From positions 1 to 64,000 of the forward strand of contig JFHB01000139.1 in assembly GCA_000729835.1 (NCBI GenBank): a stretch of 64,000 bases of DNA, given 5' to 3'. Below the pieces are notes generated by a model that ran no database searches, was not told where the DNA came from, and saw nothing but the letters and a program-made list of their open reading frames with translations. A program made the position numbers and the translations under genes. Of this stretch, positions 47,401 to 59,052 are shown piece by piece (within the stretch, counting starts at the first letter, position 1; every line of letters starts with the position of its first letter). Source of the DNA: Atkinsonella hypoxylon (taxonomy: Eukaryota; Ascomycota; Sordariomycetes; Hypocreales; Clavicipitaceae).

Positions 47401-49240
47401 CAATTAATCTTAGCTTAAGCGCTAAAGAAATTATATTAATAGTTAATATAAGCTTAAAAGGATAAAGAGCAGTTTTAATATAAATTATTAATAAGTAATA
47501 ACACTTTATATAATATAAAAGTAGATATTAGAGCAATTTAGAAATTAAGTATAATAGAATAAAGCAGAAATATAGAGCTATTATTTATACATTAAGAAGG
47601 CTATAAATTTATCTCTATAGAGTTCCCTTTACTCTAAAGACTAATTCTTAGGTACTTATATATTAGCTTAATAGCGCTATTAATAATGTTTTAAGTGTAC
47701 TTATTATGCAATAAATTAGTTATATTATACTATTTAATTTTACAGCTAAGTATATTCTAGGAGAAAAGAATAAAATAGCTAATGCTTTATTATATAAAGA
47801 AGGTAGGCCTTCTAATATATTAAATTAAGCAGCTAAAGGGAATATTAAAGATTTTATTAACCTATAGCTTAACGTTAATAAGATTTAGCTGCGCAATAGA
47901 GTATACTATACTTCTAGGACTTAATAAATTGTAGATTTCCTTTTAATATTATAAAGACTATTTAATCTAAATAAGAGTAAGTATAAGTAACTTTATATAA
48001 GTGCTAAGCAATACTTCTTAGATAAAGGCCTATTGTAGAAGAGACTAATTAGTATAATAAAGGGTTCTACTTTAGTTATTAAAGACCTAATGCAATAGAA
48101 GAAGATTATTAAGGCTTTATATAAGTAAATAGGTTATAAAGGTATAGAAGTTATATTTTAAGTAGTTAGAATTAAGTACTTTTAAAAAGAGCTTTAGAAT
48201 ATAGTTTAAGCAATAATTTTCTATTATAAAGTGTACTAAAAGTTTGCTTCTTAGAGGCCTAAAGAATTATTAATACTAATAGCTTTAAGCAACTTAATAA
48301 GTAAGATATATATTAATACCTAATATATACTACTTAATTATAGTTTTAAGTACCTTCTAGAAGTAAAATATAACCTTACTAAATAGGTAGAAGTACACTC
48401 TATATAGTATATTAATATTATAGCTATTTAGAAGTTCCTAATAAAACTAATTATACAATTTAGAGTTTTCTAATTTCTAGTTTTTAATAGAGAGCTAAAA
48501 ATATATAGAAATCTTAAAAAAGCAGTTAAAGCTATTAAGATTAAAGAGATTAAGATATTAGTGTATAATTTAAAAGCTAATTTACTTATTAAAGCTAGTT
48601 ATTAAACGCTTATATTTACTCTTTTAAAGATAAAAGGTTTAAATAGAAAGTAGTTTAAATTGCTAAATAAGGCACTATTAGCAAACTATATAGCTATATA
48701 AGTGTTATATAGTAAATCTACTTTCTACTTAATTTACAGTTAAAAGCTTATTCTTCCTTTAGAAGTTAAATTTCTTACTTAAAGGTTAATTAATTAGTTA
48801 GAAGTTTTAACAATATAGAATCTCTTTAAAGTAAGAGTTAAGATACTAGAATAAAAGGAAGTAAATATCTAGAAAGCTTATATAAAAGTCTTTATATTTA
48901 AATAATACTTAGCTAATTAAATAAACTAGAACTAAGAGGTATTATTATAAAAGAAGAAAGATTAATTAGTCTTAAAAGATCTAGTTCTTATATATAATAT
49001 ATAAAGAGTTATAGATATATTAATAAAGAAGAAGTTAGTAATATAATAGAATAGTTCTTTTAAAGTGTATAGCTAAGCAAAAGTTACTAGCGCTTACTAT
49101 TTAGAGACTCTAGATAGTATAGTGCTTAATAAGACTATTTCTAGAGATTATATTAAGAAGTTTAGGCTTAATCTAAAGGAATAGTAGACTTCTACTGCTA
49201 ATAAATAGCTCTATACTCTACAATATACTGCCTAGTATAG
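44461..49240 (+). pseudogene. pol: Gypsy-1 pol (PR-RT-RNaseH-IN)
   Basis: RT begins near 46570 with YRNPYFLVIKK and its catalytic box is FLNN (46944-46955) followed by IAVKGFTT; RNase H and tether follow (LKLYQKT..., then RAVLI...), and the polyprotein ends with YYLETLD near 49092-49118 followed by SRDYIKKF, a C-terminal pattern seen in fungal Ty3/Gypsy elements with this RT type. Integrase should lie at about 47900-49000; I could not place its catalytic residues. No chromodomain seen. Both Asp of the RT box are Asn. The - strand open stretch at 46070-46255 is a shadow. Gag/pol boundary approximate. Confidence 0.78.
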
Positions 49241-52200
49241 TAAAGATATAGGTAACTTTAAGTAAAATGCTAATAAATTGCAACCTACTAATGCTTAGTA
49301 TAATATATTAGATTAAATAGTTTCTAAGGACTATATATTATAGCTGTACTAAAAAGAGGATTTTAAGGATAATAACGCTAAAGTAGATCTTCTACTATAA
49401 CGTTATCTAAAGTATATAATAGAAGTTTATCTACTAATAATACCTAAAGAAAAGTATAGAAGCTATAAGGAGATTAACAATATTATTTAATTTTAGTAAT
49501 TTACCTATAACTTTACTAAGATATATAACTTATTATAGCTTTTGCAAAAGCTAATACTATAGTCTCTATATCTTTAGCTTTAAGGAGAAGGAAGGTTAAG
49601 TTTATTTATTTATATATTTAAGACTAACTAAGATTTAATAATAGTATATTAAGATTATTTAAAGATTTAAAGCTAATTAGAATTAAAACTATAAATCTAG
49701 ATTAAATAGAATATATAAAAAGTTTTTAAAAGCTACTAAAAATAAGTATAGTTCTATTCTATTTTAACTAAGGAGGCTACTTAGCCTTTACCCTTTTTCT
49801 GTTTTTTTTTTATCTTTTAACTTAGGTAATTTATACTTAATCTTTTAGCGAAATTCTAGTAGTTTTAATATCTAAAGGAAAGAGTAAGGAATATTAACTG
49901 CTATAAAGGGAGAAAGATCCTTATAAAGGACCTTCTAAAGCCTTAAAAGAATAAATAGTTAATCTACCTAGTCTTTACTCTAGAACATTATAAAAGAAGT
50001 ATTATAGTAAATCTAGCTGTAGTTACTGTAACCTTTTACAAATTACTACTTATAGCTTACAGCAGTAAAGCTACTCTAGATGCAATTGCTATATAAGCTA
50101 CTATAGATATCCTTAAGAGAGATACAGCTGTAAAATAGAAAGTAGATATATTCTCTAAATAAGGTAACTATCTAAAGATATATATTAGTGTAATAAGAGC
50201 AAAATGCACTATTCTTTTTACTAAAGAATAAGATTAAAAGGGCTTTATAGCGCTCTTAATAATTAGTAAGTATATAATAGAAATATCTATAAGAATAAGC
50301 TATTTTAGTTAAAATAAAGATAAAGTTCTTAACGTTTAATTCTAGTGCAACCTTATATAAAAGGGAGCTTTCTTTTATAGTGCTATTAACAAACTAAGCC
50401 TTAAGATTCTAATTGTAAAAGAATTTAATAGCTCTTAGAGGTATATTAGGTATAGAACTCTATTAAAAAGCAACTTTAGTGTATATTAGGTATCTATTAG
50501 CACTAATGTTATTACCTCTATAGACTTAAAGCTTAAAGGTAAATTTATACTAAGGAGGTAAGGTTTATTAGTATAATAAGAGAATAGAAGTGTAATTAAA
50601 AGCTTTTTTACAAAAGACTTACTATATTAATAAGCGTTATTAAAGGAAAGATATCTATTTAACTATTCTAAAAGAGAGTAATTTAACAAAAGAGAGTAGT
50701 AAAAGGGATTCTTCTACTAATAATATTCTATATATTTATAAGATCTTTATAGTTTTAAGGAAGCTTTTTAGCTATAATTAAATAATTAAAGATGCTAATA
50801 AAGATAATAAAAAAGAGGCTATATAAGAAGGTAGTTATAAGAAGAAAGAAGAAAGATAAATATAATTAATTAGAGAGAATATTATAAATTACTTAATAAG
50901 TTTATAGCTATTAGAGTCTTAGTATATATTTACTATTAACCTCTACTAAATTACAATAATTATAGATAGCTATTAACTAAGGATTTATTAAGACAATACT
51001 AACTATAATATAGCCTATATTCTTACTCTCTCTCTCTCTTTATTCCTTTATTTTTATAATATTTTTATTATAAGTACCTACTTAAGCTTTTTTTTACCTT
51101 TAATTTTTTAAAAGCTATTTAATCTCTACTACTAAAATAGAAAATAAATACTAAGAACCTATTTCTAAGACTAGCTTTAGAGTTATATATAAAGAATAAA
51201 TATATTACTTTAGAACGTTAAGGAACCTACTAATATACTATATTATAGTGTAAGTCTATAAGCTAGTTAGTAATTTCTTTTATATAGAAGAGTAAGATTA
51301 AGTAGATTTACCTCTTAAGAAGCTCTATAAGCGCTAGCTGCCTTTCTTTTAGTAATATTTTAAGTAGCCTCCTTTTAGCCTACTACTTTATTAGAATTAT
51401 AATTTAGATAACTTTAAGCTTATAGAGTTAATATAGCTTAGCTAGAGTTTAGCAATTTAGTTTAATTATCTTAATAATATTTATAGCTTTCTAATAAAGT
51501 TCTTTAAGCAAAAGACTTATTATAAATAGTTAGATTAATTCTAGCTTACTACTATAGTAAGGATTATTACTTATAGGATTAAGTGTATAGTAGTTATCTT
51601 TAAGGAGTTTTTTATAATTAATATAGAAGAGATAAACTAAAGTAAGATTATAAAACTTATAGGTTAAAAGGTATATAGAATTAAAGATAGGTTTTAACTT
51701 ATTTCCTACTGTTATAATATAAGCTATAACCCTTCTGCTTTATACAATAAAATAAGTAGATAAAGACTTATTATTAGCTTTCTTTTCTTTAATAACTACT
51801 AAACTTATTTTATCTTTAATTGCTTAAAGGGATACTATTATTACTTTAATATAGAACCTAAAGGCAGAATTAAAAGGTTTAAAGCTGCAGTCTATAGTTA
51901 GGTATAAACTTTACAGCTCCTTTAGTATTTATACCTATTCTAAGCAATTTTAGTACTATATTATAAGTAGAAGAGCAACTAGAAATGTAGATATATCTAT
52001 TTATCCTTCTTAATATAGACGCTTTATTGTTTAGTTAGGTATCTTCTAATTAATCTTATTAGCAACAGCTTATATAATATACCTTACACTTAATATAGCA
52101 ACTATAGAATTACTTAAACATTAGGGAATAAATTTAAACTACACCTTTGCAACTAAGTTATAACTAATAACTCTATTAATTAGTTTTATAACTACTGTAA

Positions 52201-53369
52201 AGGTACTAATAAAGTTATAATAGTCCTATATATAATAGCAGTAAATAAGCTTAGTTTTATAAATAGGTATATAGTTATTAAAAAAGCTAAAACTATAGGC
52301 TTTAACTTTAGCTACCTCTAGAAAGATACTATAAAGCGTTTTATCTTAAGATATTACTTATAGATAACTAGTAGTAGAATTCCTATTCTAAAGGAGCTTA
52401 ATGCCTAAAAATTTACCTTAAGCAATTATAATTAAGTAATTAAATAGTTAATAAAGGTTAATAGATAAATACTTATATAACTTTAGGAGAATTAGTTTAT
52501 TGCTGTTGTTTAGTTTAATAGCAATTCTATTATCTATAATAGAACTATTAAAGCAGTAATAACAGTAAGGGAATAGCGTCTATATCTTCTAACGCAGATA
52601 AGTAAGCCTAGCTAAGCTCTTATACATTATAAGCTACTCTCTCTTATATAAAAGAAGTCTTTAATTATAACGTTTAAGGTGCTACTACAGCTTATAACTA
52701 ATTTATAAAGCCCTTTATTATTATTACTGCTAGATAATTTAGAGGTTTCTACTAGAATTTCTAGTATACTATAAGATTTTACGCAAAAAGATTAAATAGA
52801 ATCTTACAGTAAGAACTAGCTTTTGTAACAATTATAGAGCTTAAAGCATTAGCTACTGTTTTTACGTTTTATAGAGCTATTAGTGTAGAAGTAGAAATCT
52901 AGGTAAAGGGATAAAGAGATTATAAGAGCAGTAAAATAAGCGCTTAAAGCTAAAGGATACTACACTATAAAGGATTAAATAGAAGTATTAGCTTAAAGAT
53001 ATATTACTAAACAACCTATAATAGCCTATAATTCTATTACTAATATAAACCTTAGTGTTATACTGCTAGCTCTCTTCTATTCTAGCGCTTAGCAAGAGAT
53101 AATTAAGGCAAATAAAAGACACTATTTAATTATATCTAAAGTAACTAAATAAAGTGTAAATCGCTAAGAAAGAGTTACTTATTATAAAGAAAAGCGCTTA
53201 GCTGTAAGGACGCTATTACTAGTAAGAGGGACGCTACTATATACACTAAAGACACTAAAGCTATTATAGAAGATAAAAGGATTAAGACTTTAGGATTAAG
53301 GGAATTAGCTAGAGGGTTAAGTTACTTATAAGTCTTGCTTTATAAGCTTATTTATAACTAGAGAGGTAT
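49241..53369 (+). other. Gypsy-1 post-pol segment, unexplained
   Basis: About 4.1 kb between pol and 3' LTR, far longer than a usual 3' untranslated region. It starts with AT-rich sequence and a T-run at 49801-49811, which on the - strand is an A-run. On - the part at about 50480-49860 has Cys-containing open stretches; on + a frame from about 51380 to 53290 has stops only at TAA/TAG and Lys/Glu-rich helical stretches near its end. (TC)n at 51024-51040. Could be one captured gene on either strand, or two. No family recognised with confidence. Confidence 0.6.
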
Positions 53370-53862
53370 TGTGTTGCAGCAGAGTTACCCCCTTACGCTC
53401 TTATATTAGCTTTACAAGGGATGCTATATATAGATTTTTCTCTATAAGAGTGCGTATTGCTTAAATATATAAATAGTTAAAGCAAGCAAGTAACTAAGCG
53501 CATAAGCAGCTTCTGCTAGCTCTTTTTAGCTTTTGCTCTTTTTAATTAATTAATATCTTTTAGTCTACTTTAATTTATAACACTTAATACTTAAGAGATA
53601 TTACTTTACTAACACTAACGCTTTCTCTAATACTTTAATATATTTAGCTCCTTTTGCGCACGTATATCTTCTAAGCTATAATTAATATTTTATTTCTGCC
53701 TTTTCTAACTATTTAATCTTCTTGCCTACTATTGCTTAATAGCACGCACTAACGAATATCTCGCTCTCGGCCGATCCCCTTCGATCTTAACGTGCGCTAC
53801 ATTGTTACCCGCTTTAGTGTGGGCTGCATAGTCATTTGGGGGTTTGGTTTTGAGGCGACAAA
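53370..53862 (+). repeat. Gypsy-1 3' LTR, 493 bp
   Basis: The inner start is RIPed (TGTGTTGCAGCAG), the outer 140 bp are almost unmutated (CTCGGCCGATCCCC, GGTTTTGAGGCGACAAA), the reverse of the pattern in the 5' LTR. Confidence 0.93.
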
Positions 53863-53866
53863 GTAG

Positions 53867-55062
53867 CTAAGCTACTAAAAAGCTGTAATTATAAGCCCTC
53901 TAAAGAGCAAGTAATTAAGCTAGAAAAATCCCTCTATGGTCTAAAGCAAAGTCCTAGAGAATGGCAGCAAATTCTGACAGAATTACTTTAAAAGCATAGA
54001 TTTAAACCTCTTATATCAGACCCAGCAGTCTTTTATAACCCAGCTATATCTATATATATTGCTACTTATGTAAATAACTGTCTTCTAATTGGGCCTAATT
54101 TACGATATATTAATAAGCTTAAAAAGCTACTAAATTAAGCCTATCCAATAGAAGATAGGGGACCAGCAGAGTTCTTTCTAGGTGTGCAAATCACCCGTAA
54201 TAGGTCTAAAAGGTCTATTAAAATCCACTAATCTTAATACATCCTTAAAGCCCTAGAAAGATTTAAAATGCTAGATGCTAAGCCGGCTTCTATCCCTATA
54301 CAGCTGGGAATTCTAAAGCAACTAGTTACAAAACTTCTCTTAAAATCCGATTATAAGCTTTATTAGAGCATAATAGGCACTATAATGTACCTAATGTTGC
54401 TAACTAGGGCTAATATTGCTTTTTCCGTTCAGTGGCTATCAACCTTTCTAGCTAAGCCCTATATAGAGCACCTAAACGCCTCTAAGTACCTCCTAAGGTA
54501 CTTAAGTAGTACTAGAAGCTTTGCTATTATTTATAAGCGTTCTATACCACTAGGGTCTTCTTCTAAAGCTTCTAGCTCTAAAGAAGTACTTAAGACCCTC
54601 CTTAGTTATTGCAATAGCGATTTTGCTGGTAATAAAGTCTCTTCTAAATCAACCTATGCTTATCTATATAAGCTAGCTAGTAGACCTATTAGCTAGAAAT
54701 CGAAGAAAGCTAGTACTATTGCTCTTTCTACATTAGAAGCAGAATCTAATGCATTATCTAAAGCTATTAGGGAATTAGAGTAGCTCTACAGCCTTTTTAA
54801 GGAGATAAAGCTGCCTTTAACCCCTCCTATTCCTATTAGGTGTAATAATTAAGGCGCTATAGTTACTGCTTACAACCTAACGTTATATAGTAGAACTAAG
54901 CACACCCTTTTGAAGTTTAACTACATTAGGGAAAAGATTTGTAAAGGTATAGCTAAGGTTAGTTATATTAATACAAATTAGATGCTAGCAGATAGCCTAA
55001 CTAAGCCTCTTGCTATTTAAAAGCATTAACAATTTATTAAGTTACTAGAGCTTTCTAGCTAG
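53867..55062 (+). pseudogene. gag-pol: Copia-2 gag-pol, part 3 (RT and RNase H)
   Basis: Resumes with CTAAGCTACTAAAAAGC after Gypsy-1, in phase with part 2. RT shows SLYGLKQSP with intact Trp-Gln nearby, and catalytic box YVNN at 54067-54078, both Asp lost. An open stretch at 54385-54696 starts MYLMLLTRANIAFSVQW. RNase H follows and the frame ends with TAG 55060-55062. Just after the junction it is less mutated than other copies (ATGGCAGC rather than ATAGCAGC). Confidence 0.85.
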
Positions 55063-55323
55063 CTTATAAAAGCAATAAAAACACTTAAAAAATCGAAAAG
55101 CAACGAAAAACAGTTAAAAATCGAAAAACAACAAAAACAATTAACAATAACTAGTTATATTCAACTATAACTACCCTAGAATTGCTGGAATTAGTTATGT
55201 TATTAGTTATGTTATTTAGTCCTGTTATTAGTACTGTATTTTGTTGGTTGATTCTAACTTAGATATCCTTAAAGGAGCTAAGTTGCTTATAGAACTAGTT
55301 ACTTCTTACATTTCTAGAGGGAG
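55063..55323 (+). other. Copia-2 3' tail and polypurine tract
   Basis: CAA-rich tail followed by AGAGGGAG and the 3' LTR. Confidence 0.6.
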
Positions 55324-56023
55324 TGTTAAAAATAAGCTACCCTATATAGCCTATTTTTATGCCTACTAGTTGCTCTATCACGTGACCCTAACTAGGTCTT
55401 ATTACGTTAATTTTTAGTAGAGATATTGCTGTTACTAGATGCAAAACATCTAGAATTGACTAAGGCAAAGTTGCCTAACCTATAGTTAACTTTAACAGCG
55501 ATTTTCTCTACAACTAGCAATAGTAGAAATTTAAGAAGTATACTATTTAAAAGCTAAGAATTAGGGCTATTTAATAGTATAATTGTTAGATAGAGTTGCT
55601 TATAAGGGTTGCTTATTATTAGTGGAATTTGTTAAATTGTACACATAGGCGTCTCGTTTGTATAGCTGTAAGTCGATTTTTTTGTTTTTATATAGTAAAT
55701 CTTTTTGCGGAAATTATAAAGTAGCCTATAAGCCCCTTTTAGCAACTACAGCCTGCTAATATAGTTAGTAGGTCTATAAGGGACTAGAAAGATTCAAGAT
55801 CCTACCCTTACTAACTTGTTTGTTACAGCGCTCTCAATATAAGATACCACTATTATTATAGTTATCTACTGCCTCTACGTGATCTATACTATACACTACA
55901 GCTTGATTTAGGCCGCTGCTGCTTCCACTACGTGATAATTGCTAGGAGCAATTACAGGTGCTAAATCTAAGAGACCACTACCCTCTTAGATATCTAGTCC
56001 TGTAATCCCTATTATTTTCAATA
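55324..56023 (+). repeat. Copia-2 3' LTR, 700 bp
   Basis: Ends TTTTCAATA, then the duplication aatag and Gypsy-2 gag. Equal in length to the 5' LTR at 28562. Confidence 0.94.
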
Positions 56024-56028
56024 AATAG

Positions 56029-56873
56029 GCTATATAATTTTCTTAGCCTTATAACTAAAATTACTTATACTATAATGCTTAGGACTTCTTTTGCCTAAAG
56101 GTATATAAAGGTAGTTTCTTCTATTATTATAGAGTTTAGAATTACAGTCTTTTAGCTCTATTTTAGCTTATATATACTAGCTAAGCTGCTCTAATAACTC
56201 TCTATAGAGCATTATAATAAACTTAGCTCTAGTAACTTTTATTTAATCTATAAAGCTAGTAAGTATAGCATCTAGTAAGGCCTTATAAATGTAATTAAAC
56301 TAAGAGATTATACTATACTATATATAGAGCTTAGCGCTAATTATAGCAGCTTAATGTTCTTAAAGCTAATAGAGAGTGTTCTTTATAGTTCTTAAATAGT
56401 TTCTCTTTAGGTCTTTAAGCTTTTTATTAACTTACTCCTTTTAATCCTAAGAAGTAGCTTTATACTAAAGTAAAAGCTACTTCTTAGCTTCTTTTTAATT
56501 ATATAAGGTATAAATAACCTTTATATACTTATAGATTAATAGGTTAATATAATAAATAAATATTTTCTACTAGTTTTCCTTTAGAATAAATAAGATCTCT
56601 ATCTTTAGCTTAAAGCTAGTTAAGTAATTAAGAATATTTTCTCCTTTAAATTAGTATATATTAAACTTCTTATTAAAGGTAGTTTAAGCTTACTGCTTTT
56701 TAATAGCTTTACCTATAGCTTTAGTAAGAGCCTTATAAGGTATAGCTATAGTGCTATTAGTATTAGCCTTTTTATCTTAAGTATTTAATTTTATTATAAC
56801 CTTAGGTTTTAAAATAACTTTTTTAGAAGATTTACTAGATTAGCTAAAGCTAGTATTAGCTGCTTTAGATATA
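56029..56873 (-). pseudogene. gag: Gypsy-2 gag, 5' part
   Basis: Reverse-strand counterpart of 43263-44107: Ser/Lys-rich N terminus, then the capsid-like helical part, running up to the Copia-2 insertion and continuing at 28561. The start is uncertain for the same reason as in Gypsy-1. Stops are TAA/TAG. Confidence 0.65.
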
Positions 56874-57543
56874 AAGCTTATACTTTTCTTTAAGAAATAT
56901 AAAATACTAAACTTATATAAATAACTAATAAAATAGCTTAATATAGAAAGTAGGTGTAAAGAGAACAATTAATCTTACTTAGTAGAAAGAGTATAATATA
57001 TATAATTCTTTATATTAGCTGTACTTTTAATGCTCTTACCTTTTACTTCTATAGTTATATAAGCTCCTAACGCTAAAATATAGAGGCTAAGAACTTAATT
57101 ACTAATAATAGTAAATATAAAGATAACTGCTAAAATAAGGATAAAAGAGAAATTTTTCTCTATAATTAAATAATTATAACGTTTAAAGGACCTAAAAACT
57201 TCCTTTTTGCTGTATTAAGGCTATTTTAGCTAAGAGCAAAATAGAGGTTAAATAGGCTAGCTAGTATTTATAATATAGCAACTATCTTTAACTAAGCCTA
57301 GCTCTTTTTAGCTTAAAAAAGCTATAGAAATTTTCTTTTCCTCTTAATTAAATAATCCTTTATAATATAAAGCTTTTATCTCTATAATTTCCTTCTTTCT
57401 TATATTAGTAATATTTAAGCTAAAGTGCTCTTTTATCTCTAATACTTAGCAGCTTTTTCTTCTTTCTTCTAGGATCTCTATAAAAAACCTTTTAATTATA
57501 TAATGCACTTTAATTAGAATAAGTTCTTAGTAAAGCCTCTATT
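56874..57543 (-). other. Gypsy-2 5' leader
   Basis: Mirror of 42600-43262; AT-rich, no coding frame seen, primer tRNA not identified. Confidence 0.5.
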
Positions 57544-58029
57544 TTTATTGTTTTAAAACTAAACCCCTAAATAACTATATAGCCTACACTAAAGTAGGTA
57601 AAGATATAGTGTATATTAAGATTAAAGAGGATTAGTAAAGAGCAAGATATTTGTTAGTATATACTATTAAATAATAGTAGGTAAGAAGATTAAATAGTTA
57701 GAAAAAGCAGAAATAAAATATTAATTATAGCTTAGAAGATATATATATATAAAAAGGAGCTAAATACATTAAAGAGTTAAGGAAAGTGCTAGTAGCAGTA
57801 AAGTAATATCTCTTAAGTGTTAAGTGTTATAAATTAAAGTAAGCTAAAAGATATTAATTAATTAAAAAGAGCGAAGGCTAAAAAGAATCAGTAGAAGCTG
57901 CTTACGCGCTTGCTTACTTGAACTATCTAGATATCTAGGCGATGCGCACTCTTATAGAGAAAAATCTGTATGTAGCATCCCTTGCAAAGCTAATATAAGA
58001 GCGCAAGGGGGTAACCCCGCCGCGACACA
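57544..58029 (-). repeat. Gypsy-2 5' LTR, 486 bp
   Basis: On - it reads TGTGTCGCGGCGGGG (58029 downward) to AACAATAAA. The outer 150 bp or so are nearly unmutated; the inner part is heavily RIPed. Confidence 0.92.
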
Positions 58030-58033
58030 CTGG

Positions 58034-58794
58034 GAATTCTAAAGCAACTAGTTACAAAACTTCTCTCTAAATCTAACTATAAGCTTTATTAGAGCATAAT
58101 AGGTACTATAATGTATCTTATGTTGCTAACTAGAGCTGATATTGCTTTTTCCGTTTAGTGGCTATTAACTTTCCTAGCTAAGCCCTATATAGAGCACCTA
58201 AACGCCTCTAAGCACCTCCTAAGGTACTTAAGTGGTACTAGAAGCTTTGCTATTATTTATAAGCATTCTAGTCTACACCCTATAGGGTCTTCTTCTAAAG
58301 CTTCTAGCTCTAAAGAAGTACTTAAGACCCTTCTTAGTTATTGCAATAGCGATTTTACTGGTGATAAAACCTCTTCTAAATCAACCTATGCTTATCTATA
58401 TAAGCTAGCTAGTGGACCTATTAGCTAGAAATTAAAGAAAGCTAGTACTATTACTCTTTCTATATTAGAAGCAGAATCCGATTTTTTATCTAAAGCTATA
58501 AGGGAATTAGAGTGGCTCTACGGCCTTTTTAAGGAGATAAAGCTGCCTTTAACCCCTCCTATTCCTATTAGGTGTAATAATTAAGGCGCTATAGTTACTG
58601 CTTACAACCTAACGTTATATAGTAGAACTAAGCACACCCTTTTAAAGTTTAACTATATTAGGGAAAAGATTCGTAAAGGTATAGCTAAGATTAGTTATAT
58701 TGATACAAATTAGATGCTAGTAGATAGCCTAACTAAGCCTCTTGCTATTCAAAAGCATTAACAATTTATTAAGTTACTAGAGCTTTCTAGTTAG
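58034..58794 (+). pseudogene. gag-pol: Outer copia RT end and RNase H
   Basis: Continuation of 18566-18826 after Gypsy-2. Begins GAATTCTAAAGCAACTAG, contains the MYLMLLTRADI stretch (here Asp is kept), the RNase H domain and ends at TAG 58792-58794 in the shared position. SDFLSKAI replaces SNALSKAI of other copies. Broken by TAA/TAG. Confidence 0.85.
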
Positions 58795-59052
58795 CTTATA
58801 AAAGCAATAAAAACACTCGAAAAATCGAAAAGCAACGAAAAACAGTTAAAAATCGAAAACAACAAAAACAATCAACAACAACTAGTTATATTTAACTATA
58901 ACTACCCTAGAATTGCTGGAATTAGTTATGTTATTGGTTATGTTATTTAGTCCTGTTATTAGTACTGTATTTTAGTTGATTCTAACTTAGATATCCTTTA
59001 AAGGAGCTAAGTTGCTTGTAGAACTAGTTACTTCTCACATTTCTAGAGGGAG
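58795..59052 (+). other. Outer copia 3' tail and polypurine tract
   Basis: Same CAA/AAATCGAAA tail and AGAGGGAG tract as in the other copies. Confidence 0.6.

Larger units (their letters stand above)
42107..53862 (+). mobile_element. Gypsy-1: full-length Gypsy-A copy nested in Copia-2
   Basis: Target duplication gtag (42103-42106, 53863-53866). LTRs 493 bp each. Total 11,756 bp: LTR, leader, gag, pol, post-pol segment of about 4.1 kb, LTR. Ends read TGTGTCGC and GGCGACAAA, the same ends as the independent Gypsy-2 copy, so the boundaries are supported twice. Confidence 0.94.
28562..56023 (+). mobile_element. Copia-2: full-length copia carrying Copia-3 and Gypsy-1
   Basis: Inserted in Gypsy-2 gag with target duplication aatag (28557-28561, 56024-56028). 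LTRs 28562-29261 and 55324-56023, both exactly 700 bp. Its body is in three pieces: 28562-32380, 40245-42106 and 53867-56023, together 7,838 bp against 7,859 bp for Copia-3. Host sequence rejoins precisely on both sides of each inner insertion. Confidence 0.95.
18827..58029 (-). mobile_element. Gypsy-2: full-length Gypsy-A copy split by Copia-2
   Basis: Target duplication ctgg (18823-18826, 58030-58033) in the outer copia. LTRs at 18827-19312 and 57544-58029, both 486 bp. Copia-2 sits at 28562-56023 with its own duplication aatag. Without it the element is about 11.74 kb, matching Gypsy-1 (11,756 bp). Order on - from the right: LTR, leader, gag, pol, post-pol segment, LTR. Confidence 0.9.
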
